Origin: Shewanella aquimarina
GTDB taxonomy: Bacteria; Pseudomonadota; Gammaproteobacteria; Enterobacterales; Shewanellaceae
NCBI RefSeq assembly: GCF_023349185.1
Contig: NZ_JAKIKY010000004.1
Span: 1 to 64,000 of the forward strand
Length of the DNA stretch: 64,000 bases
Direction: 5' to 3'
Shown here: one piece after another, positions 7,397 through 16,729 of the stretch
Layout of the letters: the number at the start of each line of letters is the position of its first letter
Position numbering within the stretch: position 1 is the first letter of the stretch
The notes under the pieces: generated by a model
Told to the model about the DNA's origin: nothing
Databases searched by the model: none
Seen by the model: only the letters and a program-made list of their open reading frames with translations
Translations under genes and position numbers: made by a program

Positions 7397-9969
7397 AGTA
7401 CCTCCCGTTGCAGGCTGGATACCAAGGGGCGCCTGGTTTGCTGATAGAGGGGGAAGGCGACCGCCAGTGTGCTGGCCACCAGTGCCAGTCCCACCAGTTC
7501 CAGGTAGGCCAGCCAGTCCCACACCATGGCGATGGTCCAGCCGAAGGCCTGCAGGGTGACCTTATGGATCAGCAGATAGCCTAGCAGGGCGCCTGTGGGC
7601 AGGGCAACCAGACAGGTGAGCAGCACCATGAGCAGCATCTGACCTATGACCAGCCATATCAACTGACGACGATTGACCCCCAGGGCATAGAGGCGCGCGA
7701 TGGGTGCCAGCCTTGCCTGAGTCAGCATATAGCAGGCGCTGAACAGGCCGATGGCGGCCACCATCAGCGTCAGGCTGTTAAGCACCTGGGTGATGGAGAA
7801 GGTGCGCTTAAACATGGTTATCGCCTGGGCCTTGATCTTCTCCTGGCTGTAGATCAGCGCATCGGGCAGGTCGAAGCGTGCCTTGAGTGTCTGGCTAAAC
7901 TGGGCCACATCCGTGTTGAGGTTGAGGGCCAGGCTCAAGGGCAGCTCACCCAGACCGGCCTTGTGCCACAGGGATGGCGGGATGATCACCTCACCGTAGG
8001 GGTTGCCGTAATCATAATAGATGGCGCCTATGGTGAGAGCTGTCTCTCCCAGCGCCGCGATCTGTATCTTATCCCCAAGCTGCTTGCCGTGTTTGATGGC
8101 GAAGGGCTCGCTCACCAGGGCGAGTGGCTTAGTCTCAGGCTCGGCCGAGAAAAAATCTCGCCACAGATACGGCCTTGCCTGCTTGATGATGGTGGTGTGC
8201 TCTATGGAGTAAGGGTCTCTGATGAGCAGGAAGATGGGTGTCTGTTGATAATGACTCCTCAGCAGCCACTGCTTATACAGGCCGGTCACCTCGGGCGCAT
8301 CGCTCAGCACCTTCTCCACCTCGGCCATCTGATTGGCGGGGGGACGCAGATAGAGCTGGGCATGCAGCCTGGCATCCAGCCACTGCTTGAGGGTGATCTC
8401 GAAGCTACCCACCAGGCTGTTCATGGCGATGTTGGCGGTGAGCGCCAGTAACATGGCCATCATAGCTAGCGATAGCGGTGCCAGCAGCTCCCGGGTTTCA
8501 CTCACCTGGTAACTCATCAGCCCTTTGGGACTAATTTTCTGTAGCAGGCCAATAAGCTGTCTCAGCAGATAGGGCAAGGCCAGCGGGATGGCGATAACCA
8601 CCAGGCCGAGCAGCGCCATGGTGAACCGGTAGTCCTGGCTTAGCGGCATCAGGATGAGGGCTATGGCGCCCAAGACACAGGCAAGGATCATGAGGCGGTT
8701 TTGCGCTTGCTGGCTGCTGCGTTGCAGGCTGAGCTGACCGCTACTCTGGGCCAGGGGCTGATTGAGCAGCTCCCTCAACAGGGAGCCGCAGGCCAGCAGG
8801 GCGGCGATCAGGGTCAGCAGGCTTGCCTGGGCCAGCCATTGCCAACGCCAGCGCCCCGGCAAGATGTTAGCGCCATAGAGCTGCTCTAAGGTGACTGACA
8901 CCATAGGCTGCAACCAGTAGCTCAGCTGTAGCCCCAGGATGAAACCAATCAGCGAGCCTAGCAGCACCAGCAGGGTGAGCTCCAAAGTCAGAGATATCAT
9001 GATGGCGGCGCGGCGCACGCCCTGTTGCTGCAGCTGGATGATCAGCCGCTTACGCTTGAGCAGGCTGTAACGCACACCGTTATAGGCGATAAACAGGCCG
9101 ACGATGAAGGCCAGCAGGCTCATGGCGGTGAGGTTGAGGTGAAAGCTGTTGGTCAGGGCCTTCATCGCCTCGCCGTTATCGCTCTCTACCAGCTCGCCCC
9201 GGCCGATGAGTAAGGATGTAAGAAGCTGCTGTTGACGCTCGCTGGGCGGGTCAAACAGGGCGATATAGCTGAGCTGGCCAGGTTTATCCAGCAGCTGCTG
9301 GGCCAGGGAGATATCCATCAATAGGCGATCGCCGAGGCGGTAACCCTCATCGACGGCCATCACCTTGAGACGCGTATCATTCAAGGTAAGCCAGGGCTCG
9401 GGGAGTAGACTCGCCTTTTGCTCACTCATCACAACTAGCGGCTCGCCCGCCAACATGGCCGCCAGGGGCAGCGGGCCCTTTAGCGGCATGTCGGGCTTAG
9501 CGGGAGCAGCTGCTGCCCGCTGGCCTGCGGAGGCTGGGACTGGGGCTAAGGCTGAGGAGGAGGCGGCCGAGAGGGCGGCGATAAGATCGCTGCCGGTCAC
9601 TTGCCAGCGTTGCTGGGCGTCATCGACCGCCGTGCCCTCGAGAACTGCCAGGCTAGGATGGAATCCCTGGGCTCTCAGTTCGAAATAGAGCGATTCTAAC
9701 AGTGGCTTACCCGGTAGCGGCGTGATCAGATGGCTTGCCTGGCCGCTCAGCAGTTCGCTGGCCTGGCCATAGCTTTCGATGGCGCTCTCGTTGGTGGCCC
9801 TGACGCCAGTCAGCAGGGTGACCGCCAGCACTATGCCTATGAGTATGGCGCCGGCCTGCAGCGGCGCCTTCCTATAGTGGGCGGCAAAGACTCTGAGGGT
9901 GAGACGGGTGGCGCGCAGCAGCGCCTTCACGCCGTCGCTGGCCTGACTGTTAACAACTAGGCTACTCAT
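7393..9969 (-). CDS. ABC transporter permease with two FtsX-type domains (AttF/AttG-like)
   Basis: This 858-residue membrane protein has a long extracytoplasmic region after the first span. It has groups of membrane helices near residues 280-420 and again at the C-terminus (QVLNSLTLMVAAIGLFSACYML onward), as in the LolC/MacB-type FtsX superfamily. Its length corresponds to the two permeases of attEFGH-type operons joined in one chain. I chose the ATG at 9969, which overlaps the ATPase gene by eight bases. A TTG four codons earlier is possible. Confidence 0.82.
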   Translation of the reverse strand: MSSLVVNSQASDGVKALLRATRLTLRVFAAHYRKAPLQAGAILIGIVLAVTLLTGVRATNESAIESYGQASELLSGQASHLITPLPGKPLLESLYFELRAQGFHPSLAVLEGTAVDDAQQRWQVTGSDLIAALSAASSSALAPVPASAGQRAAAAPAKPDMPLKGPLPLAAMLAGEPLVVMSEQKASLLPEPWLTLNDTRLKVMAVDEGYRLGDRLLMDISLAQQLLDKPGQLSYIALFDPPSERQQQLLTSLLIGRGELVESDNGEAMKALTNSFHLNLTAMSLLAFIVGLFIAYNGVRYSLLKRKRLIIQLQQQGVRRAAIMISLTLELTLLVLLGSLIGFILGLQLSYWLQPMVSVTLEQLYGANILPGRWRWQWLAQASLLTLIAALLACGSLLRELLNQPLAQSSGQLSLQRSSQQAQNRLMILACVLGAIALILMPLSQDYRFTMALLGLVVIAIPLALPYLLRQLIGLLQKISPKGLMSYQVSETRELLAPLSLAMMAMLLALTANIAMNSLVGSFEITLKQWLDARLHAQLYLRPPANQMAEVEKVLSDAPEVTGLYKQWLLRSHYQQTPIFLLIRDPYSIEHTTIIKQARPYLWRDFFSAEPETKPLALVSEPFAIKHGKQLGDKIQIAALGETALTIGAIYYDYGNPYGEVIIPPSLWHKAGLGELPLSLALNLNTDVAQFSQTLKARFDLPDALIYSQEKIKAQAITMFKRTFSITQVLNSLTLMVAAIGLFSACYMLTQARLAPIARLYALGVNRRQLIWLVIGQMLLMVLLTCLVALPTGALLGYLLIHKVTLQAFGWTIAMVWDWLAYLELVGLALVASTLAVAFPLYQQTRRPLVSSLQREVL

Positions 9970-10627
9970 GCACCCGACCAAGATCCAGGTGCCAACGGCG
10001 CTGCATGAAGTCGGCGCACTCCATGGAGTGAGTCACCATCAAGATGCTGGTGTCGTGCTCGCCCGCCAGGGCACAGATCAGCTCCATCACCTCCAGGCTG
10101 GTGGTCTGGTCCAGGTTACCCGTGGGTTCATCTGCCAGCAGCAGGGCTGGCTTGTGGGCCAGGGCCCTGGCGATGGCGACTCTCTGCTGCTGACCACCGG
10201 ACAGGGTATCCACATGGCGCTTGAGCAGGGGCCTTAGCCCGAGCGCGTCGGCGAGGTGATCGCACCAGGCGTTCCAGCCGTCTCCCTGCAGGTGCAGGGG
10301 AAATGCGATGTTGTCTTCGACGTTGAGCGGGGTGAGCAGGTTAAATTGCTGGAAGACGACGCCTAACTGCCGGTGCCTGAACTGGCTCCAGCGGCTGTCG
10401 TCCCAGCCTCGGGTATCTTGATCCAGCAGGGAGAGGGTGCCTGAGCTGGGGCGCTCGAATCCTGCGATGATATTGAGTAGCGTGCTCTTGCCGCTACCGC
10501 TCGGGCCTGTGAGGGCGACCGTTTCGCCAAGGGCAAGCCTGAGGTCGAGCCTGTCCAGCACCTGGTGAAACTTATCGCCATCGTTGAAGCCCTTTGAGAT
10601 CTCGCTCAGGGTCGCGACACTCGTCAT
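9962..10627 (-). CDS. ABC transporter ATP-binding protein (LolD/AttE-like)
   Basis: The 221-residue protein is a complete ABC ATPase. It has Walker [11 protein letters not shown]-loop region VFQQFNLLTPL, signature LSGGQQQR, Walker B LLLADEPTGN and the switch histidine in VTHSMEC. Its size and sequence resemble the LolD/MacB-associated ATPases that partner FtsX-like permeases. It is the promoter-proximal gene of a three-gene operon with the permease and the AttH-like lipoprotein. Such systems work on the outer face of the inner membrane rather than importing solutes. Confidence 0.9.
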   Translation of the reverse strand: MTSVATLSEISKGFNDGDKFHQVLDRLDLRLALGETVALTGPSGSGKSTLLNIIAGFERPSSGTLSLLDQDTRGWDDSRWSQFRHRQLGVVFQQFNLLTPLNVEDNIAFPLHLQGDGWNAWCDHLADALGLRPLLKRHVDTLSGGQQQRVAIARALAHKPALLLADEPTGNLDQTTSLEVMELICALAGEHDTSILMVTHSMECADFMQRRWHLDLGRVHE

Positions 10628-10969
10628 TGCCCGTCCTTATCGTTTAGCTTGCCCAAGTGCAGGGAAACGCTCCTGGCACAATTTCCATTAAACCCATTGA
10701 TAACCTTATCGATAGCAGATTGCAACCGCCAACCTAGCTCAATTGTGGGGTGATATCTGTTACTTACGCGGCGCCTCGATTAAAGGATCTTTCTGCTGTG
10801 ACACCCAGGGGAATTTATGCCTGTGGATGACACCCAGAGGACTGATTAAATCGGCTTATTTTTATCTGTTTAGCGGGAGCCTTTCCCTAAAATAATGGAT
10901 GCGAGAAGCAGGCGGGAAGGCTGGCGAGTCGGTCAAGAGCCATGACATGCTTCATGACAGGGCTCAGTG

Positions 10970-11039
10970 CAAGGGATTAGAGTAAGGGGATTAGAGCGAG
11001 AAGATTAGAGCGAGAAGATTAGAGCAAGGGTATTAAAGT
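10970..11039. repeat. 14-bp tandem repeat, five copies
   Basis: Five consecutive 14-base units derived from (g/a)aga/gggATTAGAGc occupy an intergenic stretch. The third and fourth units are identical. A partial sixth unit follows. The region 10628-11100 contains no convincing gene. Confidence 0.8.
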
Positions 11040-11060
11040 AAGGGATAGGCGCGCTGCATA

Positions 11061-11106
11061 GTGCCAAGACCGTGCATTAAAAAGTGCTAAGACAGTGTAT
11101 TAAAAA
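11061..11106. repeat. 23-bp direct repeat, two copies
   Basis: Two adjacent 23-base units (11061-11083 and 11084-11106) differ at three positions. They start GTGC(C/T)AAGAC and end ATTAAAAA. They lie next to the 14-bp tandem array and run into the ygfZ terminator. Confidence 0.75.
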
Positions 11107-11124
11107 AGGCGCCATGGGCGCCTT
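11101..11124 (-). terminator. Intrinsic terminator of ygfZ
   Basis: An 8-bp stem (AAGGCGCC/GGCGCCTT) with a three-base loop is followed on the minus strand by a T run. It lies 15 bases after the ygfZ stop codon. Confidence 0.85.
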
Positions 11125-11138
11125 CTCGATTAAATCGG

Positions 11139-12107
11139 TTACTCTTCATCGAGCGAGTAGGGCAGCGGTACCAGGGTGAGTGCTGATGCCTCATCGCCCG
11201 CCACTCTTAGCTGAGCACTTAATGCCGTGTCGTTGGGTAGCACGGCGCTCAGCAGCAGCTGATCGTCACGTTGCACCGCTTCCAGTATGGTGCCGGCGCG
11301 GCGATAACCCTCATCGTCTTCTAGCTTGATCTCGAGTTGGCTGGTCGCATCGATCGCCACACTGGCCGAGCCCTTGGCGATATAGAGGGCGCGCTTATTG
11401 CCGCCACGATACTTCATGCGGGCCACGGTTTCCTGGCCCATGTAGCAGCCCTTGGTAAAGCTGATGCCATCGACCGCCTGCAGGTTACACATCTGCGGCA
11501 CAAACTGGCTCTGATGACGGGCATAGACGTTAGGCAGACCTGCGGCTATCTCTACCGCCTGCCAGGCGCCGGCATCATAGATGGGCTGATCTATCTTGGT
11601 CACTAGCTCGGCCTGTGCCTCCGCCTTGACCGCTATTATGTAGCGCTCGCCGTCTCGCAGGATGACGCCAGCTGGGATGGTGGTGAGTTCAGCATTGAGC
11701 TCGCCGAAGGTCTGGCTCAGCCAGGCGCTGGCCTGCTCGCCGGTAACCCCCAGGAGGAACCAGTCTTCACTGGCATCGACGAGTTCAGCCTTGCTGAACA
11801 CGGCATATTTCTGCAGCTGCGGCAGGTCGAGCGCCAGCGTGTCTCTTGGCATCATCATCAGCAGGGCATCTTGATGGGCGAAGGTTCTGAAGCTGGCCAG
11901 CATCTTGCCTTTAGGATCGCAGTGGGCGCCCCAGCGCCACTGGTCGTCTGTCAGTGAGGTGATATCTGTGGTCACCTGACCATGAATAAAGCTCCGCGTC
12001 TGCTCGCCGGTAACTGAGATAAGGCCGAGATGGGAGAGTTGGCTGAAAACGATGGCGGGTTGCGCCTCATTGAGGGGCCACTGAGGTTGAGAAACGGTAA
12101 GCGTCAT
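11139..12107 (-). CDS. ygfZ: tRNA-modifying/Fe-S maintenance protein YgfZ
   Basis: YgfZ is a folate-binding protein that supports iron-sulfur enzymes such as MiaB. The 322-residue protein contains the diagnostic motif KGCYMGQET with its conserved cysteine, preceded by VDGISFT. The N-terminal region (LISVTGEQTRSFIHGQVTTDI) also fits the GcvT-like fold. I chose the ATG at 12107, with AGGA upstream. The 21 extra N-terminal codons in the longer frame are not family-like. A strong terminator follows. Confidence 0.93.
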   Translation of the reverse strand: MTLTVSQPQWPLNEAQPAIVFSQLSHLGLISVTGEQTRSFIHGQVTTDITSLTDDQWRWGAHCDPKGKMLASFRTFAHQDALLMMMPRDTLALDLPQLQKYAVFSKAELVDASEDWFLLGVTGEQASAWLSQTFGELNAELTTIPAGVILRDGERYIIAVKAEAQAELVTKIDQPIYDAGAWQAVEIAAGLPNVYARHQSQFVPQMCNLQAVDGISFTKGCYMGQETVARMKYRGGNKRALYIAKGSASVAIDATSQLEIKLEDDEGYRRAGTILEAVQRDDQLLLSAVLPNDTALSAQLRVAGDEASALTLVPLPYSLDEE

Positions 12108-12299
12108 ATCATGTTCCTGGGCGATTGGGCAGAGGTTTGATTGTACCCTTAATGGGCTCATTGTCATCAATATAGGGGCGCAGTAAGAAATTTAAAGGGG
12201 CGGTAAGGCCGAATCTTTAAAATTATGATCCCTAAATGCTTTTGCCTTGGCGCTGTTAGCGAGAACGGACTGACAGAGAAGTTACTGAGCGAGTCGTCA

Positions 12300-12776
12300 C
12301 TAGCGGCGATGGAAGCTTCTCAGGCTCCACAGGCCAAACAGGACAATCGCCAGCCCAAGGATAATATCGCCGAGCTGCTGAAGTTGAACGCCCCTGATAA
12401 GCCGCGACTGGCGTGGATTGTCTGGGTCGACATACACGGATACCTGCTGACCTATGCCATAGGGCGCCAGACGCTCCTCGGCGTCTTCCTGGGTGCGATC
12501 GCCGCTGTAATCTGGATAGAGTAACTCGCCATGGTGTTTTATCCCCTGCCAGATATATTCATAGCCGACTTTGGCCTGGTAGAAGTCGGTGCCGTGACGG
12601 GCGCCGCTGGGGCGAAACCGGCCGATATGATTGGTCAGTACCTTGGCCTGAGTCTCCTGCCAGCCGTAGCTGAGCAGGCTCTGGTAGCTGTTGAGTCCGC
12701 CGCGGATAGCGAGCGCCGCCCCAAACAGTATCAGCGCCGTGATCGCCAGTGAGACTAACGCGCGTTGCTTATCCAT
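12300..12776 (-). CDS. DUF3592 membrane protein
   Basis: The 158-residue protein has an N-terminal membrane helix, then an extracytoplasmic domain ending in GIGQQVSVYVDPDNPRQSRLI, then a second helix near the C-terminus. This is the DUF3592 layout. The start at 12776 (MDKQRALV) is chosen because the preceding codons do not form a sensible signal. The GGGAAA upstream is a weak and rather distant ribosome binding site. The function of this family is unknown. Confidence 0.75.
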   Translation of the reverse strand: MDKQRALVSLAITALILFGAALAIRGGLNSYQSLLSYGWQETQAKVLTNHIGRFRPSGARHGTDFYQAKVGYEYIWQGIKHHGELLYPDYSGDRTQEDAEERLAPYGIGQQVSVYVDPDNPRQSRLIRGVQLQQLGDIILGLAIVLFGLWSLRSFHRR

Positions 12777-12922
12777 GATTGCTCGATTTCCCTTTATGAG
12801 TCCAAGATGAGCCCAAGTTGCAAGGCCACCGATTGCGCGCATCATACCCTATGCACTGTCAGAGGTGCCAGATTCTGCCGGGCGGTCGAGAGACTGAATC
12901 GTGAAATAAAGCGCTGTTAAAG

Positions 12923-12951
12923 AAAAAGGCACCACAGAGTGATGCCTTTTT
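12923..12951. terminator. Intrinsic terminator after serA
   Basis: The stem AAAAAGGCA/TGCCTTTTT, extended by CAC/GTG across one mismatch, has T runs on both strands. It follows the serA stop on the minus strand. Confidence 0.8.
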
Positions 12952-12982
12952 CGCGACGCTTATTTTCAAACACGGGGCCGTC

Positions 12983-14212
12983 TTAGTGCAGCAGACGGGT
13001 CCTGATGGTGCCGTCGATCGCCTTCATCTCTTCCAGTGCCTCATCGGCCTGATCTGAGTTGACTTCCATCACCACGTAACCAATCTCTGCGGTGGTTTGC
13101 AGGTATTGGGCGGCGATGTTGATCCCCTTCTCGGCGAAGGCCTGGTTAATCTTGATCAGAATACCCGGACGGTTGTGGTGAATATGCAGCAGACGCGAGG
13201 TGTCTTTATGCTGCGCCAGCGATACCTCAGGGAAGTTGACGGCCGTCATGGTGGAGCCGTTGTCTGAGTATTTCGCCAGCTTGCCTGCCACCTCGATACC
13301 GATATTTTCCTGAGCTTCCTGGGTACTGCCGCCCACGTGTGGGGTCAGCAGGACGTTATCCAGGCCGCGCAGTGGGCTGACAAATTCGTCGTCGTTCGAC
13401 TTAGGCTCGACCGGGAAGACGTCGATGGCGGCACCGACTATGTGCTCGCCGCGGATCGCCTCGGCCAGGGCGTCGATATCTACCACTGTGCCTCTAGAGG
13501 CGTTGATCAATATGCTGCCTTGACGCATGGCCGCCAGCTCTTTGCTGCCGATCATGTTCTTGGTCTGCGGCGTCTCAGGTACGTGCAGGCTCACCACATC
13601 GGCCAGGGACAGCAGCTGCTCTAGCGAGTGGATCTGCTGGGCATTACCCAGAGGCAGCTTGTCTTCGATATCGAAGAAGATGACGCGCATGCCTAGGGTC
13701 TCGGCCAGGATCCCCAGCTGAGTACCAATGTGGCCATAGCCGATCACCCCAAGGGTCTTACCGCGGGCCTCGAAGCTGCCATTGGCGCTCTTGAGCCAAC
13801 CACCACGGTGGGCCAGGGCGTTGCGCTGAGGAATACCGCGCAGCAGCATGATGATCTCACCCAGTACCAGCTCGGCGACGGAGCGGGTGTTGGAAAACGG
13901 CGCGTTAAAGACCGGAATACCCATTTTTTCGGCGGCGGCGAGATCGACCTGGTTAGTCCCAATACAGAAACAACCTACGCTGACCAGCTTTTCAGCCTTC
14001 TCCAGCACGGCCTTGGTGAGTTGGGTACGGGATCGGATGCCAACGAAGTGAGCATCTTTTATCGAGGCCAACAGCTCCTCTTCCCCCAGTGATGCCTTGT
14101 GATATTCGATGTTGTTGTAACCTGCACGCTTGAATACATCTACCGCAGATTGGTGGACGCCTTCCAACAGCAGGATCTTGATCTTATCCTTGTCCAGCGA
14201 ATGTTTCGCCAT
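12983..14212 (-). CDS. serA: D-3-phosphoglycerate dehydrogenase
   Basis: SerA oxidises 3-phosphoglycerate to 3-phosphohydroxypyruvate, the first step of serine synthesis. The 409-residue protein has the NAD-binding motif GYGHIGTQLGILAE and the catalytic region SRGTVVDIDAL with LTPHVGGSTQEAQ. A C-terminal ACT domain (HHNRPGILIKINQAFAEKGINIAAQYL) is where serine feedback acts in E. coli. The length matches the E. coli type. It stands alone. Confidence 0.97.
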   Translation of the reverse strand: MAKHSLDKDKIKILLLEGVHQSAVDVFKRAGYNNIEYHKASLGEEELLASIKDAHFVGIRSRTQLTKAVLEKAEKLVSVGCFCIGTNQVDLAAAEKMGIPVFNAPFSNTRSVAELVLGEIIMLLRGIPQRNALAHRGGWLKSANGSFEARGKTLGVIGYGHIGTQLGILAETLGMRVIFFDIEDKLPLGNAQQIHSLEQLLSLADVVSLHVPETPQTKNMIGSKELAAMRQGSILINASRGTVVDIDALAEAIRGEHIVGAAIDVFPVEPKSNDDEFVSPLRGLDNVLLTPHVGGSTQEAQENIGIEVAGKLAKYSDNGSTMTAVNFPEVSLAQHKDTSRLLHIHHNRPGILIKINQAFAEKGINIAAQYLQTTAEIGYVVMEVNSDQADEALEEMKAIDGTIRTRLLH

Positions 14213-14427
14213 GATTTAGGTACCCTCTTGCTCAATTGTTGCTAGGTGAGTATCGCTCTCGAGGACTCTTTTTACTCGGCTTTCGTTCGGTGGCCTGATA
14301 CCAGCGAATCTTCATCGTCTTGCTGTTGGCTTTGGGCCAAAATGGGACGCTGAACTTCTACTTTTGGCAGGACGCTGAACTCGGTCGGGCAAGGTTTATG
14401 GAGACGCTATGCGGTTGCTGGCCGACT

Positions 14428-14446
14428 TGTGTAGAATGACTACACA
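14428..14446. promoter_or_regulatory. Inverted repeat in the serA-YjdF divergent region
   Basis: TGTGTAG-AATGA-CTACACA is a perfect 7-5-7 inverted repeat in the 437-base gap between serA and the next gene. It may be an operator. I recognised no consensus. I see no gene in the rest of the gap. Confidence 0.4.
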
Positions 14447-14649
14447 GAGCAAGCATTTTCGGTGCAAAGCCTCTAAACCTTGGTAAAAATGCGCCCAGAA
14501 AGGTCTACAAGCCCTGTTCTTGTGGTGATTTTTATCTGTTGCCTGTCAATGCCTCCACAAAATAGCACCTTTTTTAGTCAGTGTGGAGGGCTAGATGGCT
14601 AAAGTTATTATTCTGATATTAAAACAATATCATCTAAGGAGTTCTTATT

Positions 14650-15252
14650 TTGAATAAAAGCACCGTGTGGCTCACAATTTTCTTCGCCGTGCTGATCTGG
14701 TCAGGGATAGAACCAAAAGATAGCTTTACCTGGTTTTTAGAGGTCGTCCCCGCGCTGATCGCCCTGCCTATCCTGTTTCTGACCCGTAAAAATTTCCCGC
14801 TGACCTCTCTGGCCTACGGCCTTATCTTGATCCATGCCATCATACTCATGGTGGGGGGACACTACACCTATGCCGAGGTGCCCCTGTTTGACACCCTGGC
14901 CGACTGGATGGGCAGCGAGCGTAACAACTATGACAAGGTAGGGCACTTTGCCCAGGGCTTTATTCCCGCGCTGTTGGCAAGGGAAGTGTTTCTGCGGCTC
15001 GAGGTGGTGAAACAAGGCGCCTGGTGTCATTTCCTCGTGTGTTGCTTCGCCCTGGCATTGTCGGCTTTTTATGAGTTGATCGAGTGGTGGGTGGCGCTGG
15101 CAACCGGTGAAGATGCCGAGGCATTCCTGGGTACTCAGGGTTACGTGTGGGACACCCAGTCTGACATGGGGATGGCGCTAATTGGGGCCCTGGCGAGCGT
15201 GCTGCTTCTCTCTCGCTGGCATGACAGACTGCTGCTGAACCTGAAAAAGTAA
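14650..15252 (+). CDS. DUF2238 (YjdF-like) membrane protein
   Basis: The 200-residue inner-membrane protein matches the YjdF family. It has HAIILMVGGHYTYAEVPLFD, YDKVGHFAQGFIPALLARE, FYELIEWWVALATG and LGTQGYVWDTQSDMGMALIGA, which together define DUF2238. Translation most likely starts at TTG (14650), because AAGGAG lies seven bases before it and the product begins naturally there. The biochemical role is unknown. Confidence 0.88.
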   Translation: MNKSTVWLTIFFAVLIWSGIEPKDSFTWFLEVVPALIALPILFLTRKNFPLTSLAYGLILIHAIILMVGGHYTYAEVPLFDTLADWMGSERNNYDKVGHFAQGFIPALLAREVFLRLEVVKQGAWCHFLVCCFALALSAFYELIEWWVALATGEDAEAFLGTQGYVWDTQSDMGMALIGALASVLLLSRWHDRLLLNLKK

Positions 15253-15329
15253 TAATAATCTGTAGCTTGCCTATCACATCAGAAGCATTATTATATGCTA
15301 ATGATGTGATTATTTAGCTTTATATAACT

Positions 15330-15348
15330 AATAGTGATAACTATTCTC
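15330..15348. promoter_or_regulatory. Fur-box-like inverted repeat upstream of the LuxR gene
   Basis: AATAGT-GATA-ACTATT is a perfect 6-4-6 inverted repeat. The 19-base window starting there agrees with the classical Fur box at 14 of 19 positions. It lies about 170 bases before the LuxR-type gene. This may be chance in an AT-rich gap. Confidence 0.3.
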
Positions 15349-15513
15349 ACTCGAGTTAGTTAATATAGCTGACATACTTTTTTACTAGTCATGGCTGAAT
15401 AGATTCAGTGCTATCTATGGCTAGGAGGAATGAAGTTCATAAAGATCAATAACAGGGATAGCTTACTCACATATGGTTAATTGCGTTGAGGTGCTTTTCA
15501 GGGAGAGAAGCGT

Positions 15514-16176
15514 ATGAGTAAAATTGATGAACTGGTTTTTCTACACCAAGATTCAACACCGTGCCATCTGGCCGTTCTGGCCGAATCCATCGGCTTAAAG
15601 ACACGTATCGCACGTCAGGTCAGCGACCTGGACCCCGAGCGTGATCGCAACAGTTTCTACCTTATTGCCCAGAAAGGCGCGGCGCTTGACAGCAAGGGCG
15701 TGCCCCTGATCGTCGCGCGTCTATTACCCCATGTGCCTATCGCCCTCTATCAGGTCGAACGTGGCAGCCTGGAGCCGGAATCTGCCCTGCTGCTAGGGGT
15801 GCGTGGGTTGCTGTTTTCCGATCAGCGTATGGATCTCTCGCTGACCGGCCTGCGTAAGATGGTGAACGATGAGCTTTGGTATGACAGGCCATTGATCTCT
15901 AAGGTATTTCGACAGCTTGTTAGTCGCCAGGACAGTGGCGTCGAACTGACCCAGGATATGGTTGCCATGCTGCAAAAGCTTACCAGCCGTGAGCGTACCA
16001 TCATACAGCTGGTCTCCAGCGGTGCCCGCAACAAGGAGATCGCCGATCGCCTCTGTATCAGCGAACATACGGTCAAGGCCCATATCTCCTCTATCTTCCG
16101 TAAGACACAGTCTCGTAACCGGGTCGAGCTGCTGCGCTGGTCCCAAGCAAACGCCTGTCACTTCGAGTTTTGTTAA
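15514..16176 (+). CDS. LuxR/CsgD-type transcriptional regulator
   Basis: The 220-residue protein ends in a LuxR-type helix-turn-helix (residues about 150-210: LTSRERTIIQLVSSGARNKE, then TVKAHISSIFRK). The N-terminal half is a poorly conserved receiver-like domain, as in CsgD and VpsT. The usual phosphorylation triad is not evident. Such regulators often control matrix or surface genes. No target is shown by the sequence, although the extracellular nuclease gene exeM follows on the same strand. Confidence 0.8.
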   Translation: MSKIDELVFLHQDSTPCHLAVLAESIGLKTRIARQVSDLDPERDRNSFYLIAQKGAALDSKGVPLIVARLLPHVPIALYQVERGSLEPESALLLGVRGLLFSDQRMDLSLTGLRKMVNDELWYDRPLISKVFRQLVSRQDSGVELTQDMVAMLQKLTSRERTIIQLVSSGARNKEIADRLCISEHTVKAHISSIFRKTQSRNRVELLRWSQANACHFEFC

Positions 16177-16632
16177 TCCATTCGGGATATTAAAGACTGC
16201 GAGTCAAAGCCCGGTGGATGCTGGGCTTAGCATTTGGCTTAGTTTTGGCGCTTAATTGTCCCAATGCGTTAGGCGCTTGGCCGAAGCTGATTTGATTTTG
16301 AGCGCTATTCTGACCAACCCAGGTTGCGGCTTGTCACACTTTCGACATTTCACCTTCTCACCGTTAAAAAAGTTAAATTGACCAAAATTTAAAACCGCGG
16401 TTTGTAAATTCATTGAGTATTTATACTAATCAGGTCTGATGGTGAGCGTTTAAATGCTCAGACTTATCTATTGTTTTATTTGATATTCTCTGAACCTGTC
16501 ACGAATGAATATCGACGGCCTTTACTTTTGTGCCGCGAAACCAATCGCTTAATCACAATTTACTAATATGTATGCCATCTCCTGTATAGATATTAATCGC
16601 ATTTTATAAACATAATGTTCGCTATTTTGGAA

Positions 16633-16648
16633 TGTGATCTATATCACA
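16633..16648 (+). promoter_or_regulatory. Crp-type palindrome upstream of exeM
   Basis: TGTGATCTATATCACA matches the Crp consensus TGTGA-N6-TCACA exactly and lies 82 bases before the exeM start. The rest of 16177-16629 shows no gene. A short hairpin at 16206-16228 without a T run follows the LuxR gene. Confidence 0.75.
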
Positions 16649-16729
16649 AATCGGCTTGGGCACTTCTGTAACAATCTCGCCGCACGTTAATAAAAATTAG
16701 CGGCATTATTATAAAAATGGGGTTGAACA

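Noticed and set aside
10970-11039. CRISPR-like array
   Set aside because: Units are 14 bp with no spacers. It is a simple tandem repeat.
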